Shown here one piece after another: positions 1-7,848 of a DNA stretch of 11,318 nucleotides. This stretch comes from DASXBA01 sp046729895 (lineage in GTDB: Bacteria; Actinomycetota; Thermoleophilia; Solirubrobacterales; Thermoleophilaceae), in the NCBI GenBank assembly GCA_046729895.1, contig JBKPHP010000089.1, positions 1 through 11,318 of the forward strand, in the 5' to 3' direction. The notes beneath the pieces were generated by a model. The model saw only the letters and a list, made by a program, of their open reading frames with translations, was not told the origin of the DNA and did no database searches. The position numbers were made by a program, and so were the translations under genes. Position 1 is the first letter of the stretch; each line of letters starts with the position of its first letter.

Positions 1-182
1 AGGTGCGAGGGGATGTCGCAGGCCGCGCCCGGATAGGTGTTGTGGTGCCACACGCCCCCGATCCGCTCGCCGCGCTCGAAGACGCTGACGTCGTGGTAGC
101 CGGCGCGGCGGAGCATCACGGCGGCGCCGACGCCGCCGAAGCCGGCGCCGACAACGGCTATCGAGGGGGTGCCCTGGCTCAC
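1..182 (-). CDS. FAD-dependent monooxygenase (Baeyer-Villiger/FMO type), N-terminal fragment
   Basis: Only the first 60 codons are inside the window; the gene runs off the left edge. The visible protein begins SQGTPSIAVVGAGFGGVGAA, a Rossmann FAD-binding fold with the GxGxxG motif at about residues 11-16, followed by the acidic end of the second strand (VFERGE). A GGVWHHNTYPGAACDIPSH segment follows, typical of class B flavin monooxygenases such as Baeyer-Villiger monooxygenases and flavin-containing monooxygenases. Family members use NADPH and O2 to insert oxygen into ketones or oxidise heteroatoms; the substrate cannot be told from this fragment. The start is GTG at 182-180, chosen because the FAD motif begins where expected a few residues in. 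No Shine-Dalgarno sequence precedes it, but a TAACCT -10-like box lies 7 bases upstream, which suggests a leaderless transcript. It is codirectional with prfB across a 194-base gap. Confidence 0.8.
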   Translation of the reverse strand, partial: MSQGTPSIAVVGAGFGGVGAAVMLRRAGYHDVSVFERGERIGGVWHHNTYPGAACDIPSH

Positions 183-189
183 CGCGTGG

Positions 190-217
190 AGGTTACCTTC
201 GGTGGATCCCAGGCCAA
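190..217 (-). promoter_or_regulatory. Candidate promoter of the flavin monooxygenase (leaderless)
   Basis: On the minus strand TTGGCC (212-217) is followed by a 16-base spacer and TAACCT (190-195), then 7 bases to the GTG start at 182. This matches a -35/-10 arrangement with the transcript starting at or next to the start codon, as is common in actinobacteria. The gap 183-376 otherwise shows only a short GCGTG/CACGC inverted repeat at 335-349. The call rests on motif resemblance only. Confidence 0.4.
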
Positions 218-376
218 CCGCGCAGCGACCTTGCGTGATTGCGGACAGGACCCTCCGAAGGCCGGGAGCCGCGCCAGCAACACGGGCGGAGAGCAGCCGC
301 CTGTGTCGCGCGCGGGAGGCCTAGAGGGTCTTGGGCGTGATCGACACGCGAACGCAAGCCCCGAGGCCCGGGACGC

Positions 377-1472
377 CTAGGACGAAACCCCGTCCCCCGC
401 GCGCCGCAGCAGCTCTGCCCGCACGAACTCGTCCAGGTCGCCGTCCAGCACGGCGTGAGCGTTGCGCACCTCCACGTCCGTGCGGTGGTCCTTGACCATC
501 GTGTAGGGGTGGAGGACGTAGGAGCGGATCTGGGAGCCCCAGCCCACGTCGTGGGCCTCCCCCTTCTCCTTGGCGATCTCGTCCCGGCGCTTCTGCTCCT
601 CGAGCTCGAGCAGCTTGGAGCGCAGCATCGCCATCGCGGTCGCCCGGTTGGCGGACTGCGAGCGCTCGTTCTGGCACTGGACTACCACGCCGGTCGGCTT
701 GTGGGTGATGCGGACCGCCGAATCGGTCTTGTTCACGTGCTGGCCCCCGGCGCCGGAGGCCCGGTAGGTGTCGACCTGGAGATCGTCAGGATCGATCTCG
801 ATCTCGACGTCGTCTTCGACAAGCGGCGCCACCTCGACGCCGGCGAAGGCCGTGTGCCGCCGTGACTGCGCGTCGAACGGCGAGATCCGGACGAGGCGAT
901 GGACGCCCTTCTCCGCCGAGAAGAGGCCGTAGGCGTTATCGCCGCGGGCGATGAAGGTGGCCGACTTGATCCCGGCCTCGTCCCCCGGCGAGGCCTCCTT
1001 CAGCTCCACCTTCATCCCGCGCCGCTCGGCCCAGCGCATGACCATGCGAAGGAGCATCTCCGCCCAGTCCTGTGAGTCGGTGCCGCCGGCGCCGGCGTTG
1101 ACGGTCACCACGGCGTCGCCGGAGTCGTAGCGGCCGGAGAAGAGCCGCGCCTCCTCGAGCTCCGCCAGCCGCGCCTCGATCGACGTGCGCTGCTCCTCGA
1201 GCTCGGAGGCGATCGACTCGTCCTCGGCGGCCAACTCCTCGAGCGCCTCGAGGTCGTCCAAGTCGCTCTCCAGGGAGCGGAAGGACTCGAGCCGACGCGA
1301 GACCGATGAATGCTCGGCCGAGACGCGGGCCGCCCGCTCCTGGTCGTCCCAGAAGCCGGGCGCCTGCATCTCCTTCTCGACCGCCTCGAGGCGGTCGGCT
1401 AGCGAAGCGGGGTCAAAGGTAATCCGCGAGCAGCTTCAGCTGGTCGCGGAGGCCAGTGGCGGAGCTAGCCAC
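377..1472 (-). CDS. prfB: Peptide chain release factor 2, with programmed +1 frameshift
   Basis: RF2 recognises UGA and UAA stop codons in the ribosomal A site and triggers peptide release. The main frame carries the SPF codon-recognition tripeptide (RISPFDAQSRRHT) and the GGQ catalytic motif (GAGGQHVNKTDSAVRITH), at about residues 197-199 and 242-244 of the assembled protein. The N-terminus lies in another frame: GTG at 1472-1470 opens a 19-codon frame (MASSATGLRDQLKLLADYL) ending in TGA at 1415-1413. Skipping the T at 1415 continues as DPASLADRLEAVEKEMQAPG. The product is 364 residues, close to the 365 of E. coli RF2, and the stop is TAG at 379-377. A caller ignoring the shift would begin at the ATG at 1369 and lose 34 residues. 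The gene follows secA by 50 bases, a common order in Gram-positive bacteria. No Shine-Dalgarno sequence is visible before the GTG, because a heptamer repeat fills that space. RF2 identity is certain; the exact start is less so. Confidence 0.95.
1412..1418 (-). promoter_or_regulatory. prfB: Programmed +1 ribosomal frameshift site of prfB (CTT TGA C)
   Basis: The minus strand reads TAC CTT TGA CCC. The Leu codon CTT is codon 19 of the 5' frame and TGA is codon 20; slippage of the peptidyl-tRNA from CUU to UUU places GAC (1414-1412) in the A site and enters the RF2 frame. This is the classical RF2 autoregulatory site: when RF2 is scarce, the UGA is decoded slowly and shifting rises. The internal Shine-Dalgarno-like stimulator found just upstream in E. 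coli is weak here; only GCGGA is visible before TTAC. Confidence 0.93.
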
Positions 1473-1480
1473 GAGAGAGC

Positions 1481-1522
1481 CCAGGTCCTGAGGACCCAGG
1501 ACCGAGGACTGAGGACTGGCCG
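1481..1522. repeat. Heptamer repeat island between secA and prfB
   Basis: On the plus strand, units GAGGACC (1490-1496), CAGGACC (1497-1503), GAGGACT (1504-1510) and GAGGACT (1511-1517) follow one another with a strict 7-base period. An inverted partner GGTCCT (1484-1489) gives a GGTCCT-G-AGGACC hairpin at 1484-1496. The island fills the whole space between the secA stop codon (CTAG, 1523-1526) and the prfB start region, where another CTAG lies at 1465-1468. It occupies the place where a prfB ribosome binding site would be. It differs in unit sequence from the CTGGCAG islands elsewhere in the window but shares period and position. Confidence 0.75.
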
Positions 1523-4378
<2,856 letters not shown>

Positions 4379-4385
4379 CGGGGCT

Positions 4386-4391
4386 ACGGTA
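4386..4391 (-). promoter_or_regulatory. secA: Candidate -10 box of secA (leaderless start)
   Basis: TACCGT fits the TANNNT -10 pattern and lies exactly 7 bases before the secA ATG, so transcription would begin at or near the start codon. No convincing -35 hexamer is seen. The same 7-base spacing occurs before the flavin monooxygenase at 182. This would give secA-prfB its own promoter inside the cluster. Confidence 0.35.
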
Positions 4392-4424
4392 GCAAGGGGT
4401 CCGCGGCCCTCGGCGGCGTGGAAC

Positions 4425-5078
4425 TCATCCGCCGAGGCGGCCGCTCCGCTCCGGAAGCCTTCGCCCGTCCGCGTCCTTGCGGAGGATCGTGATGAATTCG
4501 TTGAGGTTCGATCTGACCTCGACGATCCCGAGTGGCAGGTACACACCGTGGCACCGCTCGATCAGGTCGGCGAACTCGTCCGGCGCCCATGCGTGAAAGT
4601 GCACCTTGCTCCCACGGCGCGCGTGCTCCGCGACCGCCGCGGCGGCGTCGTCGGGCCTCACCAGCCCGAGCGGGATGTCCGCCGCGCGCACCCATTCCTC
4701 GTAGTGACCCAGCCGTGACCAGACGGGACCGTCCTCATGATCCCGCACGAGGTGCTCGACCGAGACAGGCTCTCGGCCGCGGTCGACGTCCTGGCGGCGG
4801 CGGTCGGGAAGGGCCAGGTACACGACTCCGCCCGGCTTGAGGACCCGTGAGTGGTGCTGAAGAGCGCCGATCGGGTCCTCGCAGTGCTCGAGGAAGTGGT
4901 TCGCGACGACGAAATCCAGCGACTCGTCCTCGATCGAGGACAGGCGCGCCCCGTCGTCGACGATGTCCGGCGCCACGAGCTCCAGACCCGCCAACTCGGG
5001 GAACTCTTGCCGAAGCTCCTCCAGCGGCTTGCGGTCGACGTAGCGAACAGACGTGCCCGGCGGCAGCGGGAGCGGCAT
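4425..5078 (-). CDS. Class I SAM-dependent methyltransferase
   Basis: A methyltransferase of the Methyltransf_11/23 kind; the substrate is unknown. From the ATG at 5078 the product is 217 residues. It shows VRYVDRK (acidic end of strand 2, residues 11-17), VVANHFLEHCEDP (58-69, motif IV region) and RVLKPGGVVYLALPD (78-92, the LKPGG post-motif). The SAM-binding glycine motif lies upstream of this ATG in the same frame: codons before it read GDGIEIGALH, preceded by LSPRWRRYLRTRRRLAER, so the real protein is probably about 40 residues longer. That extension has no ATG, GTG or TTG; the only plausible initiator is CTG at 5198-5196, overlapping the hpf stop codon (CCTGA). Position 5078 is therefore a conservative start. 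The gene sits between hpf and secA, which are often close neighbours, so it may be an insertion. Relatives often occur among glycan-biosynthesis genes, but nothing here proves that role. Confidence 0.8.
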   Translation of the reverse strand: MPLPLPPGTSVRYVDRKPLEELRQEFPELAGLELVAPDIVDDGARLSSIEDESLDFVVANHFLEHCEDPIGALQHHSRVLKPGGVVYLALPDRRRQDVDRGREPVSVEHLVRDHEDGPVWSRLGHYEEWVRAADIPLGLVRPDDAAAAVAEHARRGSKVHFHAWAPDEFADLIERCHGVYLPLGIVEVRSNLNEFITILRKDADGRRLPERSGRLGG

Positions 5079-5194
5079 GTGGAGCGCGCCGATCTCGATT
5101 CCGTCCCCGTGGAGGTGGCGCTCGGCCAGCCGGCGGCGCGTCCGGAGGTAACGCCGCCAGCGCGGCGATAGGAGGCGCCTGACGCGGCGCCCGC

Positions 5195-5533
5195 TCAGGC
5201 CGTGCGAGGCTGCGCCGCCTTGGCGCTCTCGCGCCGGCGGCGGCGCTTGTCGCGGTGCCGCTTCACCTGGCGGGCCAGGTCCTCCGCGACGAGGTTGATC
5301 GAGTGACCCATGTCATCCGAGCGCTCGCGGGCGCGCAGCGTGACCCCCTTGAGATGCAGGGTGACCTCGGCGATCTGTGAGTCGCGGATCGAGGGGTTGC
5401 GCTCCTCCTTGAGCTCGATCTCCAGCCCTGCGAGAGGAGAGACCTGCCGCGCCACCTTCCCGAACTTCTTCTCGACCCTACTCCGCAGGTCGTCCCCCAC
5501 CGGCACGTTGCGCCCCTTGATCTCGATGCGCAT
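5195..5533 (-). CDS. hpf: Ribosome hibernation promoting factor (HPF/YfiA family), short form
   Basis: Proteins of this family bind the decoding centre of the 30S subunit and keep ribosomes inactive in stationary phase or stress. The 112-residue product covers one S30AE/RaiA domain: MRIEIKGRNVPVGDDLRSRV (strand 1 and helix 1), the strands LEIELKEERNP and IAEVTLHLKG, and a second helix near 75-92 (DDMGHSINLVAEDLARQV). It ends in a very basic tail with five consecutive arginines (97-101) and lacks the C-terminal dimerisation domain of the long HPF common in Gram-positive bacteria. The start ATG at 5533 has a strong Shine-Dalgarno sequence. It lies downstream of comF and upstream of secA, the order known from Bacillus and many relatives. 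The short form could mean dimerisation is not used or is provided by another protein; that is inference. Confidence 0.92.
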   Translation of the reverse strand: MRIEIKGRNVPVGDDLRSRVEKKFGKVARQVSPLAGLEIELKEERNPSIRDSQIAEVTLHLKGVTLRARERSDDMGHSINLVAEDLARQVKRHRDKRRRRRESAKAAQPRTA

Positions 5534-5538
5534 GCGGC

Positions 5539-5544
5539 CCTCCT
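5539..5544 (-). promoter_or_regulatory. hpf: Shine-Dalgarno sequence of hpf
   Basis: AGGAGG lies 5 bases before the hpf ATG. It is the strongest ribosome binding site in the window and fixes the hpf start, in contrast with secA and prfB which have none. Confidence 0.8.
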
Positions 5545-5569
5545 CGGATCGCTGTCGCGGGTGAGACGG

Positions 5570-5599
5570 ATGGTAGTCCCGGCACAGATGGAGTGCCAG
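5570..5599 (-). promoter_or_regulatory. hpf: Candidate hpf promoter overlapping an inverted repeat
   Basis: On the minus strand CTGGCA (5594-5599) and TACCAT (5570-5575) are separated by 18 bases and resemble -35 and -10 boxes, giving a leader of about 30 bases with the strong ribosome binding site. An inverted repeat GGCAC-N7-GTGCC (5581-5597) lies in the spacer and -35 region. It could be an operator, or a weak hairpin ending comF transcription; it has no T-tract. Confidence 0.35.
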
Positions 5600-5618
5600 C
5601 CGCGGGGCCTACGCCCCC

Positions 5619-6254
5619 TTAGCGGCCGAGGGTGCGCGCGTAGGCCAGCGCCGCCACATCTCGCGTCCCCCCTGCCCGGAGCACGCTCGCGCAGGCCAAC
5701 ACGGTCCCGCCGGTGGTGATCACGTCGTCCACCAGCAGAGCCCGGCGCGGAGCATCGAGGTCGGGACCGACGGCGATCGAGTCGCGAACGGCTGTCAGCC
5801 GCTCAACGCGAGGGCGGCCGACCTGGGGCGCGCCGCCGCCCCGACGCTCGAGGCAGGACACGCAGGGAAGCCCGGTTCGGCGCGCCATCGACGCCGCGAG
5901 CCGCTCCGCCTGGTTGAAGCCACGCTGCCGGAGCCTGACGGTGTGGAGTGGAACCGGCACGAGCACAGTCCCCTCGAGCATGCTGGTCGGGGCAGCCGCG
6001 GCCATTTGAGCCGCCATCGCCTCGGCCACCCCGGCGGCGCCCCGGAACTTGAGCGCCCGTACCAGGGCCCTCGCCGGCCCCTCGTAGGCGACCGGCGCCC
6101 AGGCCCGCACGCCCGCCACCGTGACCGCATCGGGCCCCAGCCAGCGCAACCGCAGCCGGCAGCCAGCGCACAGCGGCGCACCCAGGGGAGCCACGCGGCC
6201 ACAGCTCCAGCAGAGCGGCGGCGCGACGAGCGACAGGAGCCACTCAAGCGCCAT
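5619..6254 (-). CDS. comF: ComF family protein (phosphoribosyltransferase-like, competence-related)
   Basis: The 211-residue product has the standard ComF layout. An N-terminal zinc ribbon has Cys15, Cys18, Cys29 and Cys32 (LCWSCG...LCAGC). It is followed by VLVPVPLHTVRLRQRGFNQA (97-116), the family signature, and a PRPP-binding loop LLVDDVITTGGT (173-184). ComF proteins (ComFC/GntX) are needed for DNA uptake in competent bacteria and are thought to handle incoming single-stranded DNA; the reaction is not firmly known. The frame stays open far upstream, but that part is antisense to ctaG and lacks ComF similarity. ATG at 6254 is chosen because MALEWLLSLVAPPLCWSCG is the typical start. No clear Shine-Dalgarno sequence is seen. 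It is divergent from ctaG (114-base gap) and upstream of hpf, as in the Bacillus comF-hpf-secA-prfB neighbourhood. No other competence gene is in view. Confidence 0.92.
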   Translation of the reverse strand: MALEWLLSLVAPPLCWSCGRVAPLGAPLCAGCRLRLRWLGPDAVTVAGVRAWAPVAYEGPARALVRALKFRGAAGVAEAMAAQMAAAAPTSMLEGTVLVPVPLHTVRLRQRGFNQAERLAASMARRTGLPCVSCLERRGGGAPQVGRPRVERLTAVRDSIAVGPDLDAPRRALLVDDVITTGGTVLACASVLRAGGTRDVAALAYARTLGR

Positions 6255-6321
6255 ACAGCCAGCGTCCCGGCTCGTCGCAGAACTGCGGCCGCGCGCTGCG
6301 ACAATCTCGCGCGTGTCTCGT

Positions 6322-6353
6322 GACATCCACGCAACGAGCGCCGACATCCACGC
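6322..6353. promoter_or_regulatory. Direct repeat with 21-bp spacing in the comF-ctaG divergent region
   Basis: GACATCCACGC occurs at 6322-6332 and again at 6343-6353, start to start 21 bp, which is two helical turns. It is 16 bp upstream of the ctaG ATG and inside the 114-bp gap between divergent genes. The spacing suits two protein subunits on one DNA face, so an operator is possible; a local duplication is the alternative. No strong promoter boxes are recognisable in this gap. Confidence 0.4.
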
Positions 6354-6368
6354 CACCGGCACCGGGGC

Positions 6369-7193
6369 ATGACCCACCCCCGCATCCACTGGCTCCCGGA
6401 CCCCGCGGTGCTCGCGCCGCTCGCGCTGCTCGTCTTCGTCTACGTGCGCCGCTTCCGGGCCGCGCGCCGTGAGGGGGGAGGCCGGGGCGCCGGGCCCCTC
6501 CAGGCCGCTGCGTTCGCAGGCGGGATGCTGGCGCTGCTCGCCGCCCTGGTTTCGCCGATCGACGGTCTCGGGGAGGACTACCTGTTCTCGGCGCACATGC
6601 TCCAACACGTGCTGCTCGGAGACATCGCGCCGCTCCTGCTCCTTCTCGGCCTCTCGCGAGTGATCATGCGGCCGGCCACTCGCCGCCTGATGGCGATCGA
6701 GCGTGCAATGGGGCGGTTCGCGCATCCACTCACTGGCCTGCTCGCGTGGCTCCTGCTGATGTACCTCTGGCACGTGCCGGCGCTGTACGACGCTGCGCTC
6801 GAGCACTCGGGCGTGCACCTGCTCGAACACGTCTCGTTCTTCGCGGCCGGGGTCGCCGTCTGGTGGCCGCTCGTCGAGCCGGTGCCGATGCGCCGCCCGT
6901 TAAGGGGCCTGTGGCCGATCGCCTACGCGGGCGCCGCCAAGTTCGGCCTCGCCGCGCTCGGGCTCTACCTGACCTGGTCGGGGACCGCCATCTACACCTA
7001 CTACGAGGCCGTGCCCCGCATCTGGGGGCTCTCCCCGGTGGAGGATCAGAACGTGGGCGGGGCCCTCATGATGGCCGAGCAGTCGCTCACGTTCGTGATC
7101 GTCCTGGTAGCGGTCTTCGTGCGCATGCTGGCGCGCTCCGAGGAGGAGGAGCGCCGCCGCGAACGGCTCGAGGACGCCGCCGCCGTCCAATGA
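6369..7193 (+). CDS. ctaG: Cytochrome c oxidase assembly protein CtaG (caa3_CtaG family)
   Basis: The 274-residue product is an integral membrane protein with about seven hydrophobic segments (near 12-27, 44-62, 80-97, 119-136, 149-167, 183-202 and 232-253) and a charged cytoplasmic-looking tail (255-270, Glu/Arg-rich). Conserved features of the caa3_CtaG family are visible: SPIDGLGEDYLFSAHMLQH (62-80), MYLWHVPALYD (131-141), the helix-5 histidines (H150, H154), and MMAEQSLTF (234-242). Members are needed for formation of active caa3-type terminal oxidase; the histidine- and methionine-bearing segments suggest copper handling. It starts at ATG 6369 with only a weak GGGG upstream. No oxidase subunit genes are in the window, so the gene stands alone here. 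It diverges from comF. Confidence 0.93.
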   Translation: MTHPRIHWLPDPAVLAPLALLVFVYVRRFRAARREGGGRGAGPLQAAAFAGGMLALLAALVSPIDGLGEDYLFSAHMLQHVLLGDIAPLLLLLGLSRVIMRPATRRLMAIERAMGRFAHPLTGLLAWLLLMYLWHVPALYDAALEHSGVHLLEHVSFFAAGVAVWWPLVEPVPMRRPLRGLWPIAYAGAAKFGLAALGLYLTWSGTAIYTYYEAVPRIWGLSPVEDQNVGGALMMAEQSLTFVIVLVAVFVRMLARSEEEERRRERLEDAAAVQ

Positions 7194-7282
7194 GCGCCAC
7201 CTCCGGCGGGCGGGCCCGAAACGTCCGCGCCGGCCGGGACCGTTGCCCCGTCCTCTCGGGACGCCCTCCTGCGGCGCGGCGC

Positions 7283-7288
7283 TAGGGT
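7283..7288 (+). promoter_or_regulatory. Candidate -10 box before the GNAT gene
   Basis: TAGGGT fits TANNNT and lies 10 bases before an ATG at 7299 and 15 before the CTG at 7304. Its position is consistent with a short or absent leader. No -35 box is evident, and the rest of 7194-7303 shows no gene. Confidence 0.25.
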
Positions 7289-7303
7289 TGCCGCATCGAT
7301 GGA

Positions 7304-7750
7304 CTGGCGATCGAGACGGTCCGCGAGGCGGACTTCGAAGAGCTGCTTCCGCTCGTCCGGGCCTATTGCGACTTCTACGCGGTCGCTCCTCCGGACGAGG
7401 GCCTGCTGGCCCTGTCCCGCGCTCTGATCGCCGATCCCGAGCGCGAGGGCGTCCAGCTGATCGCGCGCGCCTCAGATGGCAGCGCCGTGGGCTTCGCAAC
7501 CCTGTTCTGGACCTGGTCCACGCTCAGCGCTTCGCGCATCGGGATCATGAACGACCTCTACGTCGAGCCCGACGCTCGCGGAGGCGGCGTCGCCGAGGCA
7601 CTCATCTCCGCCTGCCACAGCCGCTGCCGCGACCGGCGCGCCCGCTGGATGTCGTGGCAGACCGCCAAGGACAACCTGCGCGCGCAAGCCGTTTATGAGC
7701 GTATGGGGGCTAAGCGGGAGGAGTGGGTGGACTACTCGCTGGAGGTCTAG
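7304..7750 (+). CDS. GNAT family N-acetyltransferase (start codon uncertain)
   Basis: GNAT enzymes transfer acetyl from acetyl-CoA to an amine; the substrate here is unknown. Reading from 7304 gives 148 residues: IETVREADFEELLPLVRAYC (strand 1 and helix 1), VQLIARASDGSAVGFATLFW (central strands), IMNDLYVEPDARGGGVAEAL with the RxxGxA acetyl-CoA-binding motif at 92-97, and DNLRAQAVYERMGAKREEWVDYSL at the C-terminus. This is a full-length GNAT domain. The frame is closed by TAG at 7283 and contains no ATG, GTG or TTG before a GTG at 7487, which would cut off 61 conserved residues. Either CTG at 7304 initiates, or the natural ATG at 7299 has been put out of frame by one lost base (ATG-GA-CTG-GCG). 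A caller may therefore report only 7487-7750. The gene ends in TAG directly followed by the 98-bp repeat and converges on the FAD oxidase gene. Confidence 0.78.
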   Translation: MAIETVREADFEELLPLVRAYCDFYAVAPPDEGLLALSRALIADPEREGVQLIARASDGSAVGFATLFWTWSTLSASRIGIMNDLYVEPDARGGGVAEALISACHSRCRDRRARWMSWQTAKDNLRAQAVYERMGAKREEWVDYSLEV

Positions 7751-7848
7751 GGGCTGGCAGCTGGCAGTGCGCCGGCTTCGCCGGCTGCAGCTGGCAGAGA
7801 GGCGACTCCACACGCTCTGCCAGCTGCCAGCCGCCAGCTCCCAGCTAG
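7751..7848. repeat. 98-bp heptamer-armed intergenic repeat, copy A
   Basis: The left part (7751-7800) holds CTGGCAG at 7754-7760, 7761-7767 and 7791-7797, and a hairpin GCCGGC-TTC-GCCGGC at 7771-7785. A 14-base centre (7801-7814) follows. The right part (7815-7848) is CTGCCAG, CTGCCAG, CCGCCAG, CTCCCAG and a final CTAG. The left end near 7782-7799 pairs with 7815-7833 with one bulged base, so the element can form a long hairpin in DNA or RNA. It fills the whole space between two convergent genes and its terminal CTAG contains the stop codon of the oxidase. It could act as a two-way terminator, but it has no T-tract. The 50-bp left part is identical to 10552-10601. Confidence 0.9.

Noticed and set aside
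335..349. GCGTG-ATCGA-CACGC stem-loop as a terminator after prfB
   Set aside because: Only a 5-bp stem with no T-tract on the minus strand; too weak to call.
321..677. Small minus-strand frame ending at 321 overlapping the prfB 3' end
   Set aside because: Arg/Gly/Pro-rich shadow in another frame of prfB; no family resemblance.
4379..4546. N-terminal extension of secA by 56 codons
   Set aside because: Ser/Arg-rich and overlapping the methyltransferase end; SecA proteins begin near MSIIDRALRVGEGKK.
5581..5599. Sigma-54 promoter (TGGCAC...TGC) upstream of hpf
   Set aside because: Spacing between the GG and GC elements is two bases too long, and the window otherwise suggests a lineage that usually lacks sigma-54.
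6255..6830. N-terminal extension of comF to 6830
   Set aside because: The stretch is antisense to ctaG, Glu/Arg/His-rich and unlike ComF; MALEWLLSLVAPPLCWSCG is the normal N-terminus.
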